Shown: positions 34,979 through 43,798, numbered from the stretch's first letter. The stretch: DNA of 64,000 nt from MH13 sp042140245 (GCF_042140245.1 NZ_CP159483.1:992001-1056000); one strand, 5' to 3'. Notes: generated from the letters alone by a model not told the origin. A program made the numbers and translations.

Positions 34979-36247
34979 CTACTCAAACCAACTTGGACGG
35001 GAGTCGAGGCCGATCAGCTCATTCATCGTGGTGCGCGGGCGCACAACATGGAACTGGTCGCCGTTCACCATCACTTCGGGCACCAAAAGGCGGGAGTTGT
35101 ACGTGCCAGCTTGCACCGCGCCATAAGCCCCGGCGGAGAAAACCGCGATGAGATCATCTTCTTTCACCGGCGGAAAGGAGCGGTCCTTGGCGATGTAATC
35201 GCCGGTTTCGCAGACCGGGCCTACCAGATCGACAACGGGCCACAATTCCGGTGAGGTCGGCTCGACCACCGGGCGGATGGTGTGGTGCGCATCGTAGAGC
35301 GTTGGGCGGATGAGATCGTTCATCGCCGCATCGATGATCACGAACGTCTTGCCGTCGGCGGGCTTCACATACTCCACCTTGGTCACCAGGATACCGGCAT
35401 TACCGGCAATCAGCCTTCCAGGCTCGAAAATGATCTCGCAGTCGAGTTGATCGACATGCTTTTTCACCACCGTCGCGTAGTCATCGGGGTGCGGTGGCGG
35501 ATCATTGTCGTCGGTGTAGGGAATACCAAGGCCGCCGCCCAGATCGACATGATGGATCGTGTGGCCATCGCTGCGCAGCGCTTCGATGAAGCCACCCAAT
35601 TTGCCGAACGCCTGATCGAACGGTTCCAGCTGGGTGATCTGCGAGCCGATATGCATGTCGATGCCGATCACCTGAATGCCAGGCAGGCTCGCCGCGCGGG
35701 CATAAGCATCGCGGGCGCGTACCCAAGGTATGCCGAACTTGTTTTCCGACAGTCCTGTGGTGATTTTTGCGTGTGTCTTGGCGTCCACGTCGGGGTTGAT
35801 GCGCAAGCTGACCGGCGCGTCCTTGCCCATTGCGGTGGCAACAGCAGATAGGCGCTCAAGCTCCGGTTCGCTTTCCACGTTGAAGCATAGAATACCAGCC
35901 GTGAGCGCGTCTTCCATCTCGTTACGGGTTTTGCCAACGCCCGAAAACATGATTTTTTTGGCTGGCACACCGGCGCGTAGCGCACGCTGCAGTTCGCCGC
36001 CTGAGACGACATCAGCGCCAGAACCAAGGCGGGCAAGCGTTTCCATCACCGCCTGGTTGGAGTTGGCTTTCAGCGCGTAACAAACCAGCACTGGCAGGTC
36101 GCCGAACGCGTCGGTGAACACTTGATAATGCCGTTCAAGTGTCGCGGTTGAGTAGACATAGAACGGCGTGCCCACCTCGCGGGCAAGCGCTTCAACCGGC
36201 ACGTCCTCGGCAAAGAGGCGGCCATCGCGATATTGGAAATGATGCAT
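34979..36247 (-). CDS. lysA: Diaminopimelate decarboxylase
   Basis: This 422-residue fold-type III PLP enzyme converts meso-diaminopimelate to L-lysine. Visible features are the PLP lysine in LVCYALKANSNQAV (about residue 58), HIGSQITQL, HHVDLGGGLGIPY, FEPGRLIAGNAGILV, GPVCETGDYIAKDR (catalytic Cys) and FSAGAYGAVQAGTYN. Length is standard. It lies 12 bp downstream of the LptM-like lipoprotein gene on the same strand. Confidence 0.95.
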   Translation of the reverse strand: MHHFQYRDGRLFAEDVPVEALAREVGTPFYVYSTATLERHYQVFTDAFGDLPVLVCYALKANSNQAVMETLARLGSGADVVSGGELQRALRAGVPAKKIMFSGVGKTRNEMEDALTAGILCFNVESEPELERLSAVATAMGKDAPVSLRINPDVDAKTHAKITTGLSENKFGIPWVRARDAYARAASLPGIQVIGIDMHIGSQITQLEPFDQAFGKLGGFIEALRSDGHTIHHVDLGGGLGIPYTDDNDPPPHPDDYATVVKKHVDQLDCEIIFEPGRLIAGNAGILVTKVEYVKPADGKTFVIIDAAMNDLIRPTLYDAHHTIRPVVEPTSPELWPVVDLVGPVCETGDYIAKDRSFPPVKEDDLIAVFSAGAYGAVQAGTYNSRLLVPEVMVNGDQFHVVRPRTTMNELIGLDSRPSWFE

Positions 36248-36259
36248 GACGGCGCTTTG

Positions 36260-36445
36260 CTAGAGAAGGAGCCCATCAAGGATAAACGGGCGATCCTCTT
36301 GCGGTGCTGCAACGGGTGCTTCAGCCCCATCACCCGCCTGCTCAGGCGCGTTGCGGGCCGACGGTGGCTCAAGCGGGCCCTTCACGCCGCAACCCGCCAG
36401 GGTCAGGGCGAGCAAAGTTGTTAGGATCAATGTGCGAAGGCGCAT
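36260..36445 (-). CDS. LptM-like small lipoprotein
   Basis: This is a 61-residue protein with an N-terminal lipoprotein signal (LILTTLLALTLAGCGVKGPLEPP). The lipobox Cys is residue 19, and the GCGxKGPLxxP pattern after it is the mark of LptM (formerly YifL) proteins. LptM helps assemble the LptD/LptE outer-membrane LPS translocon. The mature part is Pro/Ala-rich. It sits between argH and lysA, the usual alphaproteobacterial place. Confidence 0.83.
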   Translation of the reverse strand: MRLRTLILTTLLALTLAGCGVKGPLEPPSARNAPEQAGDGAEAPVAAPQEDRPFILDGLLL

Positions 36446-36522
36446 GGCGCGTCTCTTTCACGAAAAACTGTGCTGACTATCCCTAGGCGGTTTTGGTCAG
36501 CTTTTTCAACCAACATTCCTGT

Positions 36523-36592
36523 TGTTCTGCATCAGCTCAACTGACGCAACCCACACGTCCATCTGTTCTGCGTCAACTAAGTTGACGCAACC
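36523..36592. repeat. Tandem 41-bp-spaced dyad repeats at the 3' end of argH
   Basis: TGTTCTGCATCAG-CTCAA-CTGACGCAACC (36523-36551) and TGTTCTGCGTCAACTAAGTTGACGCAACC (36564-36592) are imperfect direct repeats, 41 bp apart. The second contains a perfect inverted repeat GCGTCAACT-A-AGTTGACGC that overlaps the argH stop codon (36573-36575); the first has a shorter imperfect dyad. No T-run follows. Confidence 0.6.
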
Positions 36593-37976
36593 ATTTGCGT
36601 GCTTGTTTGCGTACGTTCTGCGGGGCCGTGCCGCCATAGCTGAGGCGTGAGCGGACCGATTTGTCGACCGAAAGCACGGAATAGACATCCTCGGTAATCC
36701 GCGGTTCGACGCTTTGCATCTCATCCAGTGATAGTTTGTGCAGGTCTACTTTGCGCTCAGCTGCCATGCCGACCAGTGTGCCGGTGACATGATGGGCATC
36801 GCGGAATGGCATGTTCAGCACCCGCACCAGCCAATCGGCAAGGTCTGTGGCGGTGGCATAGCCTGATCCGGCGGCCTTCTTCAGCGCTTTGGCGTTGGGC
36901 ACCATGTCGCGAACCATGCCTGTCGTGGCCGCAATAGAGAGTTCCAGCGTTTCCAGCGCATCAAAAATCGGCTCTTTGTCTTCCTGCATGTCCTTGGCAT
37001 AGGCCATGGGCAGGCCCTTCATGACGGTCATCAGCGCCGTGAAGGCGCCCATGACGCGACCGATCTTGGCGCGCACCAATTCGGCTGCATCTGGGTTTTT
37101 CTTCTGCGGCATAATGGATGAGCCAGTGGTCAGCGCATCCGACAGCTGGATGAACTGGAATTGAGCCGACGACCAGATGACGATCTCCTCAGCAAAACGC
37201 GAGAGATGCATGGAAAGGATCGAAGCGGCGGCCAGCGTTTCGAGGGCATAGTCGCGGTCGGAAACTGAATCCAGCGAGTTGGCTGTTGGTCGATCAAAGT
37301 CCAGCGCCTCTGCCGTCATCTTCCGGTCAATGGGAAAGCTGGTACCAGCCAGTGCAGCGGCACCAAGCGGGGATTCATTCAGCCGCTTGCGAGCATCTTG
37401 GAAACGGCCCCGGTCGCGGTTCACCATCTCCACATAGGCGAGCAGATGATGACCGAAGGTTACCGGTTGAGCGGACTGAAGGTGGGTGAAGCCGGGCATA
37501 ACCGTACCGGCATACTCCAGTGCTTTTTTAGCCAAGGCTTTCTGGAGGTCGGCCAGGGCCGCGTCGATGCCGTCAATGGCGGCACGGACATAGAGCTTGG
37601 TGTCGGTCGCTATCTGATCGTTGCGCGAACGGGCGGTGTGCAAACGTCCAGCGGCATCGCCGATCAGCTCGCGCAGTCGCGCTTCGACGTTCATGTGAAT
37701 GTCTTCAAGGGCACGCGAAAATGTGAAGTGACCGTGTTCGATCTCTTCGCCAATCTGCGTCAAACCCTTGATGATCGTGTCACGATCCTCAGCGGTCAGA
37801 ATGCCGACCTCTGCCAGCATGGTGGCGTGCGCTTTGGAGCCTTGAATGTCTTGGCGGTAGAGCTTTTGGTCAAAGCCGATGGAGGCGTTGATGTCCTCCA
37901 TGATGGCGGCAGGCCCTGCGGCAAAGCGCCCGCCCCACATGCTGTTTTTGCCAGTGTCTTTGCTTGTATCACTCAT
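36573..37976 (-). CDS. argH: Argininosuccinate lyase
   Basis: The ATG at 37976 gives 467 residues starting MSDTSKDTGKNSMWGGRF. The superfamily signature GSSIMPQKKNPDAAEL is at about residue 285, with ARSRNDQIATD and PGFTHLQSAQPVTFGHHLLAY earlier. The enzyme releases fumarate and arginine from argininosuccinate, the last step of arginine synthesis. The open frame extends 10 codons more upstream (38006), less likely as a start. It is divergent from tlpA with 50 bp between the starts. Confidence 0.95.
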   Translation of the reverse strand: MSDTSKDTGKNSMWGGRFAAGPAAIMEDINASIGFDQKLYRQDIQGSKAHATMLAEVGILTAEDRDTIIKGLTQIGEEIEHGHFTFSRALEDIHMNVEARLRELIGDAAGRLHTARSRNDQIATDTKLYVRAAIDGIDAALADLQKALAKKALEYAGTVMPGFTHLQSAQPVTFGHHLLAYVEMVNRDRGRFQDARKRLNESPLGAAALAGTSFPIDRKMTAEALDFDRPTANSLDSVSDRDYALETLAAASILSMHLSRFAEEIVIWSSAQFQFIQLSDALTTGSSIMPQKKNPDAAELVRAKIGRVMGAFTALMTVMKGLPMAYAKDMQEDKEPIFDALETLELSIAATTGMVRDMVPNAKALKKAAGSGYATATDLADWLVRVLNMPFRDAHHVTGTLVGMAAERKVDLHKLSLDEMQSVEPRITEDVYSVLSVDKSVRSRLSYGGTAPQNVRKQARKWLRQLS

Positions 37977-38026
37977 CTGGCCGTATTGCCCTTGTTGTTC
38001 GCCCAAGTCTTCAAAGGAACGTTGTT

Positions 38027-38710
38027 ATGTCGTCACCGCAAAGCCCAGACAGCCAATCTCCCAAGCGGGATGGTGGCAAGATAAGGCTGACGGTGTTGCT
38101 GTTGGTCGCCGCCATACTTGGCGTCGCGTCCGGTGGGCTTGCGGTCTATCTCAACAATGACCTCCCTGCAAATGATGAAACGGCAGCAGCATGCACCATC
38201 AGTGAGGAGCGACGCGCCGCTTTGGATGCCGCAGCGCAAGGCGAGGTGGCAGCGTTTGCCGTGGTTGATGACGCCCGCCCTGCGCCGATGATGAACTTCC
38301 TTGATGGTGAAGGCGCTTCGCGCACCATGGAGGATTGGCGCGGACAGACAGTGCTCTTCAATCTGTGGGCCACATGGTGCGCGCCATGCCGCGAAGAGAT
38401 GCCCGCGCTTGATCGGCTTCAGGCCAATCTGGGTGGCGATGATTTTGAAGTGGTCGCCGTTAACATCGACACGCGCGAAAGCGCTGACCCGCAGGGGTTT
38501 TTGGATGAAATCGAGGTGGGGGCGTTGGCCTTCTACCAGGATAGCTCAGCCGATCTTTTTCAGGATCTACGCGCTGAAGGTTTGGCGTTTGGCATGCCGA
38601 CGACCTTGCTGATCGACAGCGATGGTTGTTTGCAGGGCTTTCTCGCCGGCGCGGCCCATTGGGACAGCCGTGATGCGGTGGCGCTGGTGGATGCGGCGCG
38701 CGTGCCCTAA
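38027..38710 (+). CDS. tlpA: TlpA-family thiol:disulfide interchange protein
   Basis: The ATG at 38027 follows AAAGGAAC and gives 227 residues. There is a short cytosolic N-terminus, one membrane anchor (LTVLLLVAAILGVASGGLAVYL, about 22-43) and a periplasmic thioredoxin fold with the active site LWATWCAPCREEMPAL (about residue 120) and a cis-Pro in GMPTTLLID. TlpA reduces or maintains disulfides in cytochrome oxidase maturation. The opposite orientation to argH is the normal layout in Rhizobiales. It overlaps the next convergent gene by 4 bp. Confidence 0.9.
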   Translation: MSSPQSPDSQSPKRDGGKIRLTVLLLVAAILGVASGGLAVYLNNDLPANDETAAACTISEERRAALDAAAQGEVAAFAVVDDARPAPMMNFLDGEGASRTMEDWRGQTVLFNLWATWCAPCREEMPALDRLQANLGGDDFEVVAVNIDTRESADPQGFLDEIEVGALAFYQDSSADLFQDLRAEGLAFGMPTTLLIDSDGCLQGFLAGAAHWDSRDAVALVDAARVP

Positions 38711-39237
38711 GACGGCGCTTCCAGTTGGGCCTCACGGGCGCGTTCTCTGGCCCTTTCTCGGGCTTTGGCACGCGCAGCGCGCGAAGCGTGGATTGCCTTG
38801 GTGGCGGCTTCCATCTCTTCTTCCATGCGCCGCTTGGTTTCCAGTTGAGCGGCCAGTCTTTGCTCGTAGGCCAAGCGTTCCATCTCTCTTTGATGGGGTG
38901 ACTTCATATTTGCTTTGGCAATGGCGGTTCGCGAGACTGAAAGCACAGCGACCATGACAAACGCGACCACTATGTGCGCGACCACCACAATCACCGTGTC
39001 ACCGGCATGTTCCAAGGTGGTGGCGATCAATCCACGCATTGGTGTGCAGGCATCAGTGGCGAAGTTGCTGGCGAAAAAGCATGGGCCAATCAATGCGTCA
39101 CGCCAAACGAAGAGGTAGCCGATAGGCGCCAGAATGATGGGTGCAAGGATGATAGCGCTCGCGTATTGGCGCATCATCGTGGCGAGCGCGCCAAAGACCA
39201 TGCCGGATAGAATCCCAACCAGGATGATGCCGCCCAT
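38707..39237 (-). CDS. Predicted membrane protein with basic coiled-coil C-terminus, function unknown
   Basis: This 176-residue protein has helices at about 1-22 (GIILVGILSGMVFGALATMM), 28-45 (AIILAPIILAPIGYLFVW) and 78-100 (VIVVVAHIVVAFVMVAVL). A highly charged coiled-coil follows, about 110-175, rich in Glu/Arg/Ala (QREMERLAYEQRL, RAKARERARERAREAQ). I do not recognise the family. It lies 9 bp downstream of the YjfB-like gene on the same strand, so both may be one transcription unit. The base usage is ordinary, and the frame is clear by its hydrophobic pattern. Confidence 0.6.
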   Translation of the reverse strand: MGGIILVGILSGMVFGALATMMRQYASAIILAPIILAPIGYLFVWRDALIGPCFFASNFATDACTPMRGLIATTLEHAGDTVIVVVAHIVVAFVMVAVLSVSRTAIAKANMKSPHQREMERLAYEQRLAAQLETKRRMEEEMEAATKAIHASRAARAKARERARERAREAQLEAPS

Positions 39238-39246
39238 GCGCGCGCC

Positions 39247-39468
39247 CTAGGCTTGGCGGTCGACGCGTGTGCCGACACCGGCTGCGGTGGCCGAGCCAAC
39301 CGCTTGCGCATCCGCCAAAGCTGCCGAGTTGGCCGCTGCCTGATCGATCATGGCAACCAATTGCTGCGCGGCTTCCTGGTTCATTTTCATGACCTTTTGC
39401 GCAGCAGCGGCGCCGATTTGCGCCTGGTTGTTGGCCATCGCTGAGGATGCGATTGCGACAGGTTCCAC
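39247..39468 (-). CDS. YjfB-like putative motility small protein
   Basis: This 73-residue protein starts at a GTG at 39468 with an AGGAG ribosome-binding site nine bases upstream. Residues about 11-45 (MANNQAQIGAAAAQKVMKMNQEAAQQLVAMI) have the heptad-like Ala/Gln/Met pattern of the YjfB motility-protein family (PF14070-like), which is short and of uncertain function. It has no signal peptide. A 10-bp perfect hairpin covers part of its ribosome-binding site. The family call rests on pattern only; an alternative is an unrelated small coiled-coil protein. Confidence 0.5.
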   Translation of the reverse strand: MEPVAIASSAMANNQAQIGAAAAQKVMKMNQEAAQQLVAMIDQAAANSAALADAQAVGSATAAGVGTRVDRQA

Positions 39469-39479
39469 GTGGGTAAACT

Positions 39480-39503
39480 CCTAAGCTTGGCGTCAAGCTT
39501 AGG
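39480..39503 (-). promoter_or_regulatory. Perfect hairpin overlapping the ribosome-binding site of the YjfB-like gene
   Basis: On the minus strand, CCTAAGCTTG, a four-base loop and CAAGCTTAGG make a 10-bp perfect stem. Its 3' arm supplies the first three bases of the AGGAG ribosome-binding site (39478-39482) for the GTG start at 39468. The stem can therefore hide the site in mRNA. Confidence 0.7.
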
Positions 39504-39646
39504 GGCAAATGCTTTCCGATCAGTTGATGGAATGCGGAAGGTTGGATGGATTTGTCATCCGTCCGGCCAGGCCATGACATGTTTCACCCGTCACCAAACA
39601 GATGACGGTTGGATCAAGCACCCAGCGCTGATCGGCAAACAACAGT

Positions 39647-40525
39647 CTACCGCGTTGGAACCGGTGTCTCACCGCGATAGTCATAGAAGCCACGGCCAGC
39701 TTTGCGGCCAACCCATCCGGCTTCAACATATTTCACCAGCAGGGGGCAGGGGCGGTATTTGGTGTCGGCCAGGCCGTCGTAGAGCACCTGCATCACCGAC
39801 AAACAGGTGTCCAGACCAATGAAGTCGGCCAGTTGCAGTGGTCCCATCGGGTGGTTGGCCCCAAGCTTCATGGCGGTGTCGATGCTTTCCACCGAGCCGA
39901 CACCCTCATAGAGCGTGTAGATGGCTTCGTTGATCATCGGCAGCAGGATGCGATTGACGATGAACGCCGGGAAGTCTTCGGCGACCGTGATCTGTTTGCC
40001 GATGTCGGCCACAAATTTGCGCGAGGCTTCATAGGTCTCATCATCAGTGGCAATTCCGCGCACCACTTCCACCAGCTCCATCAAAGGCACCGGGTTCATG
40101 AAGTGGATGCCGATGAACTTCTCTGGCCTATCGGTGGATGCTGCCAAGCGGGTGATGGAAATGGACGAGGTGTTGGTGGCCAAAATGGCGCTGGATTTCA
40201 CCACTGGGGCTAGCTGGGCGAGAATCTTCCGCTTGATGGTTTCATCTTCGGTTGCTGACTCGATCACCAGATCGCAATCGGCCATGTTCTCATAGGCATC
40301 CGAGGCAGCGATACGGGCCAAGGCGGGCTTGATGTCGGCCTCTTGAATGATGCCCTTGGTGGCTTGCCGGTTCATGTTGCCAGAAATGGTGGCCAGACCC
40401 TGTTCAACCTTGTCCAAAGCCAAGTCTTGAAGCACCACATCTATACCCGACAGGGCGCAGACATGGGCAATGCCCGATCCCATCTGCCCGGCGCCGACAA
40501 TGCCGACCTTTTGAATGCCACTCAT
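39647..40525 (-). CDS. hbd: 3-hydroxybutyryl-CoA dehydrogenase
   Basis: This 292-residue dehydrogenase reversibly oxidises 3-hydroxybutyryl-CoA with NAD(P). The N-terminal Rossmann motif is VGIVGAGQMGSGIAHVCAL, then NTSSISITRLA, the catalytic His-Glu region FIGIHFMNPVPLMELVEVV (about 138-156), the catalytic Asn in FIVNRILLPMINEAI and the family end GRKAGRGFYDY. Length is that of the stand-alone HBD/PaaH group. It follows etfA on the same strand, 50 bp away, and fits the acetyl-CoA to crotonyl-CoA part of the ethylmalonyl-CoA pathway. Confidence 0.93.
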   Translation of the reverse strand: MSGIQKVGIVGAGQMGSGIAHVCALSGIDVVLQDLALDKVEQGLATISGNMNRQATKGIIQEADIKPALARIAASDAYENMADCDLVIESATEDETIKRKILAQLAPVVKSSAILATNTSSISITRLAASTDRPEKFIGIHFMNPVPLMELVEVVRGIATDDETYEASRKFVADIGKQITVAEDFPAFIVNRILLPMINEAIYTLYEGVGSVESIDTAMKLGANHPMGPLQLADFIGLDTCLSVMQVLYDGLADTKYRPCPLLVKYVEAGWVGRKAGRGFYDYRGETPVPTR

Positions 40526-40575
40526 GCTTGTTCGTTCTTTCCGTCGCTTGTCTTTTTCAGACGCTCGCTACTCTT

Positions 40576-41517
40576 CTAGGATTCAATAGCTGATTTCAAC
40601 TCTGGCAGCACCTCAAAGAGGTCAGCGACCAGACCGTAATCAGCGACATCGAAGATTGGGGCATCTTCATCTTTGTTGATGGCAACAATGATCCGGCTGT
40701 CTTTCATACCGGCCAAATGTTGGATGGCGCCGGAGATGCCAGCGGCGATGTAAAGGTCTGGAGCAACCACTTTGCCGGTCTGGCCGACTTGCCAGTCATT
40801 GGGGGCGTAGCCCGCATCGACGGCTGCGCGCGAGGCACCAACAGCCGCACCGAGCGTGTCGGCCAAGGGTAAGATCACCCGCTCAAACTCTTCTTTAGAC
40901 CCCAGTGCGCGGCCGCCTGAGAGAATGACTTTGGCGCTGGTGAGCTCGGGGCGCTCGGTCTCGGCCATATCAGCCGACAAAAAGCTTGAGACTGACGGTA
41001 CATCGGGCAGGGCGACAGTCTCGACTGGCGCTGATCCGCCGGTGTCAGCGGCATCAAAAGCAGTGCCGCGTACGGTGATGACTTTTTTGGCGTCAGAGGA
41101 CTTAATCGTCTGGATTGCGTTGCCCGCATAGATGGGGCGCTGGAATGTGTCAGCGCTTTCCACTTTGATGATGTCGGAGAGCTGCATCACATCGAGCAGC
41201 GCGGCGACACGCGGCATGATGTTTTTGCCGGTGGTGGTGGCAGGCGCAACGAAGGCATCATAGGCATCGGCCAGTGAGATGATGAGTGCAGCCATCGGTT
41301 CGGCGAGCGCATGTTCCAACGCGGCGTCATCAACATGCAAAACCTTCTGCACACCTTGCAGCGACGCGGCTTCGTTAGCGACAGATCCTGTGCCAAGGCC
41401 GGCGACCAGCACATCGACGGGGGCGCCGAGCTCTGCGGCGGCTGTCATTGCTTTGGTGGTTTCAGCGGAAAGCGCGTTGTTGTCGTGATCGGCGATCAGG
41501 AGTGTTGTCATCGTCAT
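40576..41517 (-). CDS. etfA: Electron transfer flavoprotein subunit alpha
   Basis: This 313-residue FAD-binding subunit has the family C-terminus: GGRALGSKEEFE, GASRAAVDAGYAPNDWQVGQTGKVVAP and LYIAAGISGAIQHLAGMKDS, the FAD-binding motif. It starts 5 bp after etfB ends. ETF takes electrons from acyl-CoA dehydrogenases such as the methylsuccinyl-CoA dehydrogenase of this window and passes them to ETF-quinone oxidoreductase. Confidence 0.95.
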   Translation of the reverse strand: MTMTTLLIADHDNNALSAETTKAMTAAAELGAPVDVLVAGLGTGSVANEAASLQGVQKVLHVDDAALEHALAEPMAALIISLADAYDAFVAPATTTGKNIMPRVAALLDVMQLSDIIKVESADTFQRPIYAGNAIQTIKSSDAKKVITVRGTAFDAADTGGSAPVETVALPDVPSVSSFLSADMAETERPELTSAKVILSGGRALGSKEEFERVILPLADTLGAAVGASRAAVDAGYAPNDWQVGQTGKVVAPDLYIAAGISGAIQHLAGMKDSRIIVAINKDEDAPIFDVADYGLVADLFEVLPELKSAIES

Positions 41518-41522
41518 ATCTC

Positions 41523-42272
41523 CTAAAGAACACCAGCTTCGGCTTTGAGTTTGTCAACCAATTCACCGACGTCGGCGACTTTGACCCCGGCTTCGCGTTT
41601 GGCTGGTGCGGCTGTGGAGAGCACTTCCAAGCGCGGGGTGAAATCAACACCGATCTCATCGGGTGTTTTCACATCAAGCGGCTTTTTCTTCGCTTTCATG
41701 ATGTTGGGCAGGGACGCGTAGCGCGGCTCATTGAGGCGCAGATCGGTGGTGATTATGGCAGGAAGGGCGAGTTTGACAGTTTCCAGACCGCCATCGACCT
41801 CACGCGTAACGGCCACGCTGTCAGCATCCAGCTCCACTTTGGATGCGAATGTGCCTTGGCCCCAGCCCAGCAGTGCGGCAAGCATCTGGCCGGTTTGGTT
41901 GCAATCATCGTCGATGGCTTGTTTGCCCATGATGACGAGATTTGGATTTTCCTCGCCAACCACCGCTTTCAGCGCCTTGGCGACGGCCAGTGGCTCGGTG
42001 GTTTCGTCCGTTTTCACAAGGATCGCGCGGTCAGCTCCCATGGCCAGAGCGGTGCGCAGTGTTTCTTGCGCTTTGTCCGGTCCAATGGAAACGGCGACGA
42101 TTTCCTCAGCTTTGCCAGCCTCTTTCAGACGAAGCGCTTCTTCGACGGCAATTTCGTCGAAGGGGTTCATCGACATCTTCACATTGGCAAGGTTCACCCC
42201 TGAACCATCTTCCTTCACGGTGATGGTGACATTGTAGTCGACCACCCGTTTGACCGGCACCAAGATCTTCAC
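41523..42272 (-). CDS. etfB: Electron transfer flavoprotein subunit beta
   Basis: This 249-residue subunit begins at a GTG (42272) with KILVPVKRVVDYNVTITV. It carries MSMNPFDEIAVEEALRLKE and VIMGKQAIDDDCNQTGQMLAALL, the AMP-binding signature, followed by RYASLPNIMKAKKKPLDV. It is the first gene of etfB-etfA-hbd. About 70-80 bp upstream lies a TGC-rich stretch (TTGTGCATCGCAGC, 42340-42353) like that near the other pathway genes. Confidence 0.95.
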   Translation of the reverse strand: MKILVPVKRVVDYNVTITVKEDGSGVNLANVKMSMNPFDEIAVEEALRLKEAGKAEEIVAVSIGPDKAQETLRTALAMGADRAILVKTDETTEPLAVAKALKAVVGEENPNLVIMGKQAIDDDCNQTGQMLAALLGWGQGTFASKVELDADSVAVTREVDGGLETVKLALPAIITTDLRLNEPRYASLPNIMKAKKKPLDVKTPDEIGVDFTPRLEVLSTAAPAKREAGVKVADVGELVDKLKAEAGVL

Positions 42273-42450
42273 GCAAACATCCTATTCTTGCGGTTGGGCT
42301 GTAACGGCGCGTGCGCGCATGGCCTGGTTTGAACACAGGTTGTGCATCGCAGCAAAGCGCTGGCGGCAAGCTAGGGCTGGGCCAACGACCTGTCAACGAT
42401 CCCAAAGTTGGGCGTGAAGCCGCAGGAGAGCACCTCGACCACCCGAGGCA

Positions 42451-43164
42451 TCACCCTTTGTTGGCGGTTACAGATTCAGGCAAGTCTTGGTCGAACAGTT
42501 TCACATCGCGGTGTTTGAACAGGGGCGTGAGAGCCGCACCGGCGACAAGGCCGCCAATATGCGCCCACCACGCGGTGTTCGACCCGTTCTCGCCCGACAG
42601 CACCATGATGACGTTCCACACGACATAGGCGCCAAGCACGATCCAGGCTGGCAGTTGGAAGGGAAACTTGATGAGCAGCGTCACCAGAACCCACACTTTC
42701 ACCTTGGGATGCAACATCAGATAGGCCGCCACGACGCCTGATGTTGCGCCCGATGCGCCGACCAGGGGTGCGGCGGGATCAGGGGTCATGATGGCATAGG
42801 CCAGGCCACCGGCGATGCCGCACAGGATGAAGAAGATCAGAAACTTCACATGGCCCATGGCGTCTTCGACATTGTCGCCAAAGACCCACAGGAACAGCAT
42901 GTTGCCTGCCAGGTGCAACCACGAGCCGTGGAGAAACGCGTAGCTGAGCAGCGTTGTTTCTTCAGGGATCAAGATCAGATCGGCAGGCCGGGCTTGCTCA
43001 GCAAAGAGCGTGACGGGGATCAGCGCCAGGCGATAGTCCGGATAGTCGACGACCGCGCCTTGGAAGAGAAGAAACATCGCAACGTTGAGCACAATGAGAG
43101 CCACCGTGACCGCTTGCACCGTGATGCGTTGTTTTGGGTTGGAATCGAAGAACGGCAAGAACAT
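42451..43164 (-). CDS. Rhomboid family intramembrane serine protease
   Basis: This 237-residue protein has about six membrane helices. The catalytic Ser is in LVGASGATSGVVAAYL (the GxSG motif, about residue 140), and the His is in AWWAHIGGLVAGAAL (about 205). The helix before shows the conserved HGSWLHLAGNMLFLWVFG motif of the first catalytic part. Rhomboids cut transmembrane substrates; no substrate is known here. The gene is 46 bp from the adenosyltransferase gene and reads the same way. Confidence 0.9.
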   Translation of the reverse strand: MFLPFFDSNPKQRITVQAVTVALIVLNVAMFLLFQGAVVDYPDYRLALIPVTLFAEQARPADLILIPEETTLLSYAFLHGSWLHLAGNMLFLWVFGDNVEDAMGHVKFLIFFILCGIAGGLAYAIMTPDPAAPLVGASGATSGVVAAYLMLHPKVKVWVLVTLLIKFPFQLPAWIVLGAYVVWNVIMVLSGENGSNTAWWAHIGGLVAGAALTPLFKHRDVKLFDQDLPESVTANKG

Positions 43165-43210
43165 GAGAGGTTATCCAAGCGGCTTGCCATTGCGGCGGGG
43201 CGTCTGCCTC

Positions 43211-43798
43211 TTAGCGGTTTTTGCCCGGCACCCACAAGACATCAGCTGCTCCCTTGTCATTGGTCCAGCGCGAGGCAACGAACAAAAAGTCCGACAGACG
43301 GTTGAGATATTGGCGCACATGGCTGCTCACCATGGCCGGTTCCTGGTCAGCCAATTCGACGGACAGGCGTTCGGCGCGTCGTGAGATTGTCCGTGCCATG
43401 TGAAGAGCAGTGGCGGCCGGTGAGCCACCTGGCAGAACGAAGGAGTTGAGAGGTGAAAGATCGGCATTCAGTTGATCGATCTCGGCTTCCAGCCGTGTCA
43501 CCTGCGCCTCAACGATGCGCAGCGGTTCATAGCCAAGGTCTTCATCAGTCGGCGGGGTGGAGAGATCAGCGCCAAGATCAAAAAGATCGTTCTGAATGCG
43601 CATCAGCATCGCATCGAGATCAGCAAGAGCCGGGTCAGCGCCGGTGGAAAGGCGTGCCATACCGACGGCAGCGTTGGTCTCGTCAACGGTTCCATAGGCC
43701 TCAACCCGCAGGTCAAACTTCTTGCGGCGCTCCCCAGAGCCCAGGCCTGTTGTGCCATCATCGCCAGTCTTGGTGTAAATTTTTGTCAGAATGACCAT
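43211..43798 (-). CDS. Cob(I)yrinic acid a,c-diamide adenosyltransferase (PduO type)
   Basis: This 195-residue enzyme starts MVILTKIYTKTGDDGTTGLGSGERRKKFDLRVEAYGTVDETNAAVG, the diagnostic N-terminus of PduO-type ATP:corrinoid adenosyltransferases. RAERLSVEL and YLNRLSDFLFVASRW follow at the end. It makes the adenosylcobalamin needed by methylmalonyl- and ethylmalonyl-CoA mutases, and the latter is encoded about 7 kb away. It is followed by the rhomboid gene and preceded by the twin-helix gene. Confidence 0.93.
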   Translation of the reverse strand: MVILTKIYTKTGDDGTTGLGSGERRKKFDLRVEAYGTVDETNAAVGMARLSTGADPALADLDAMLMRIQNDLFDLGADLSTPPTDEDLGYEPLRIVEAQVTRLEAEIDQLNADLSPLNSFVLPGGSPAATALHMARTISRRAERLSVELADQEPAMVSSHVRQYLNRLSDFLFVASRWTNDKGAADVLWVPGKNR

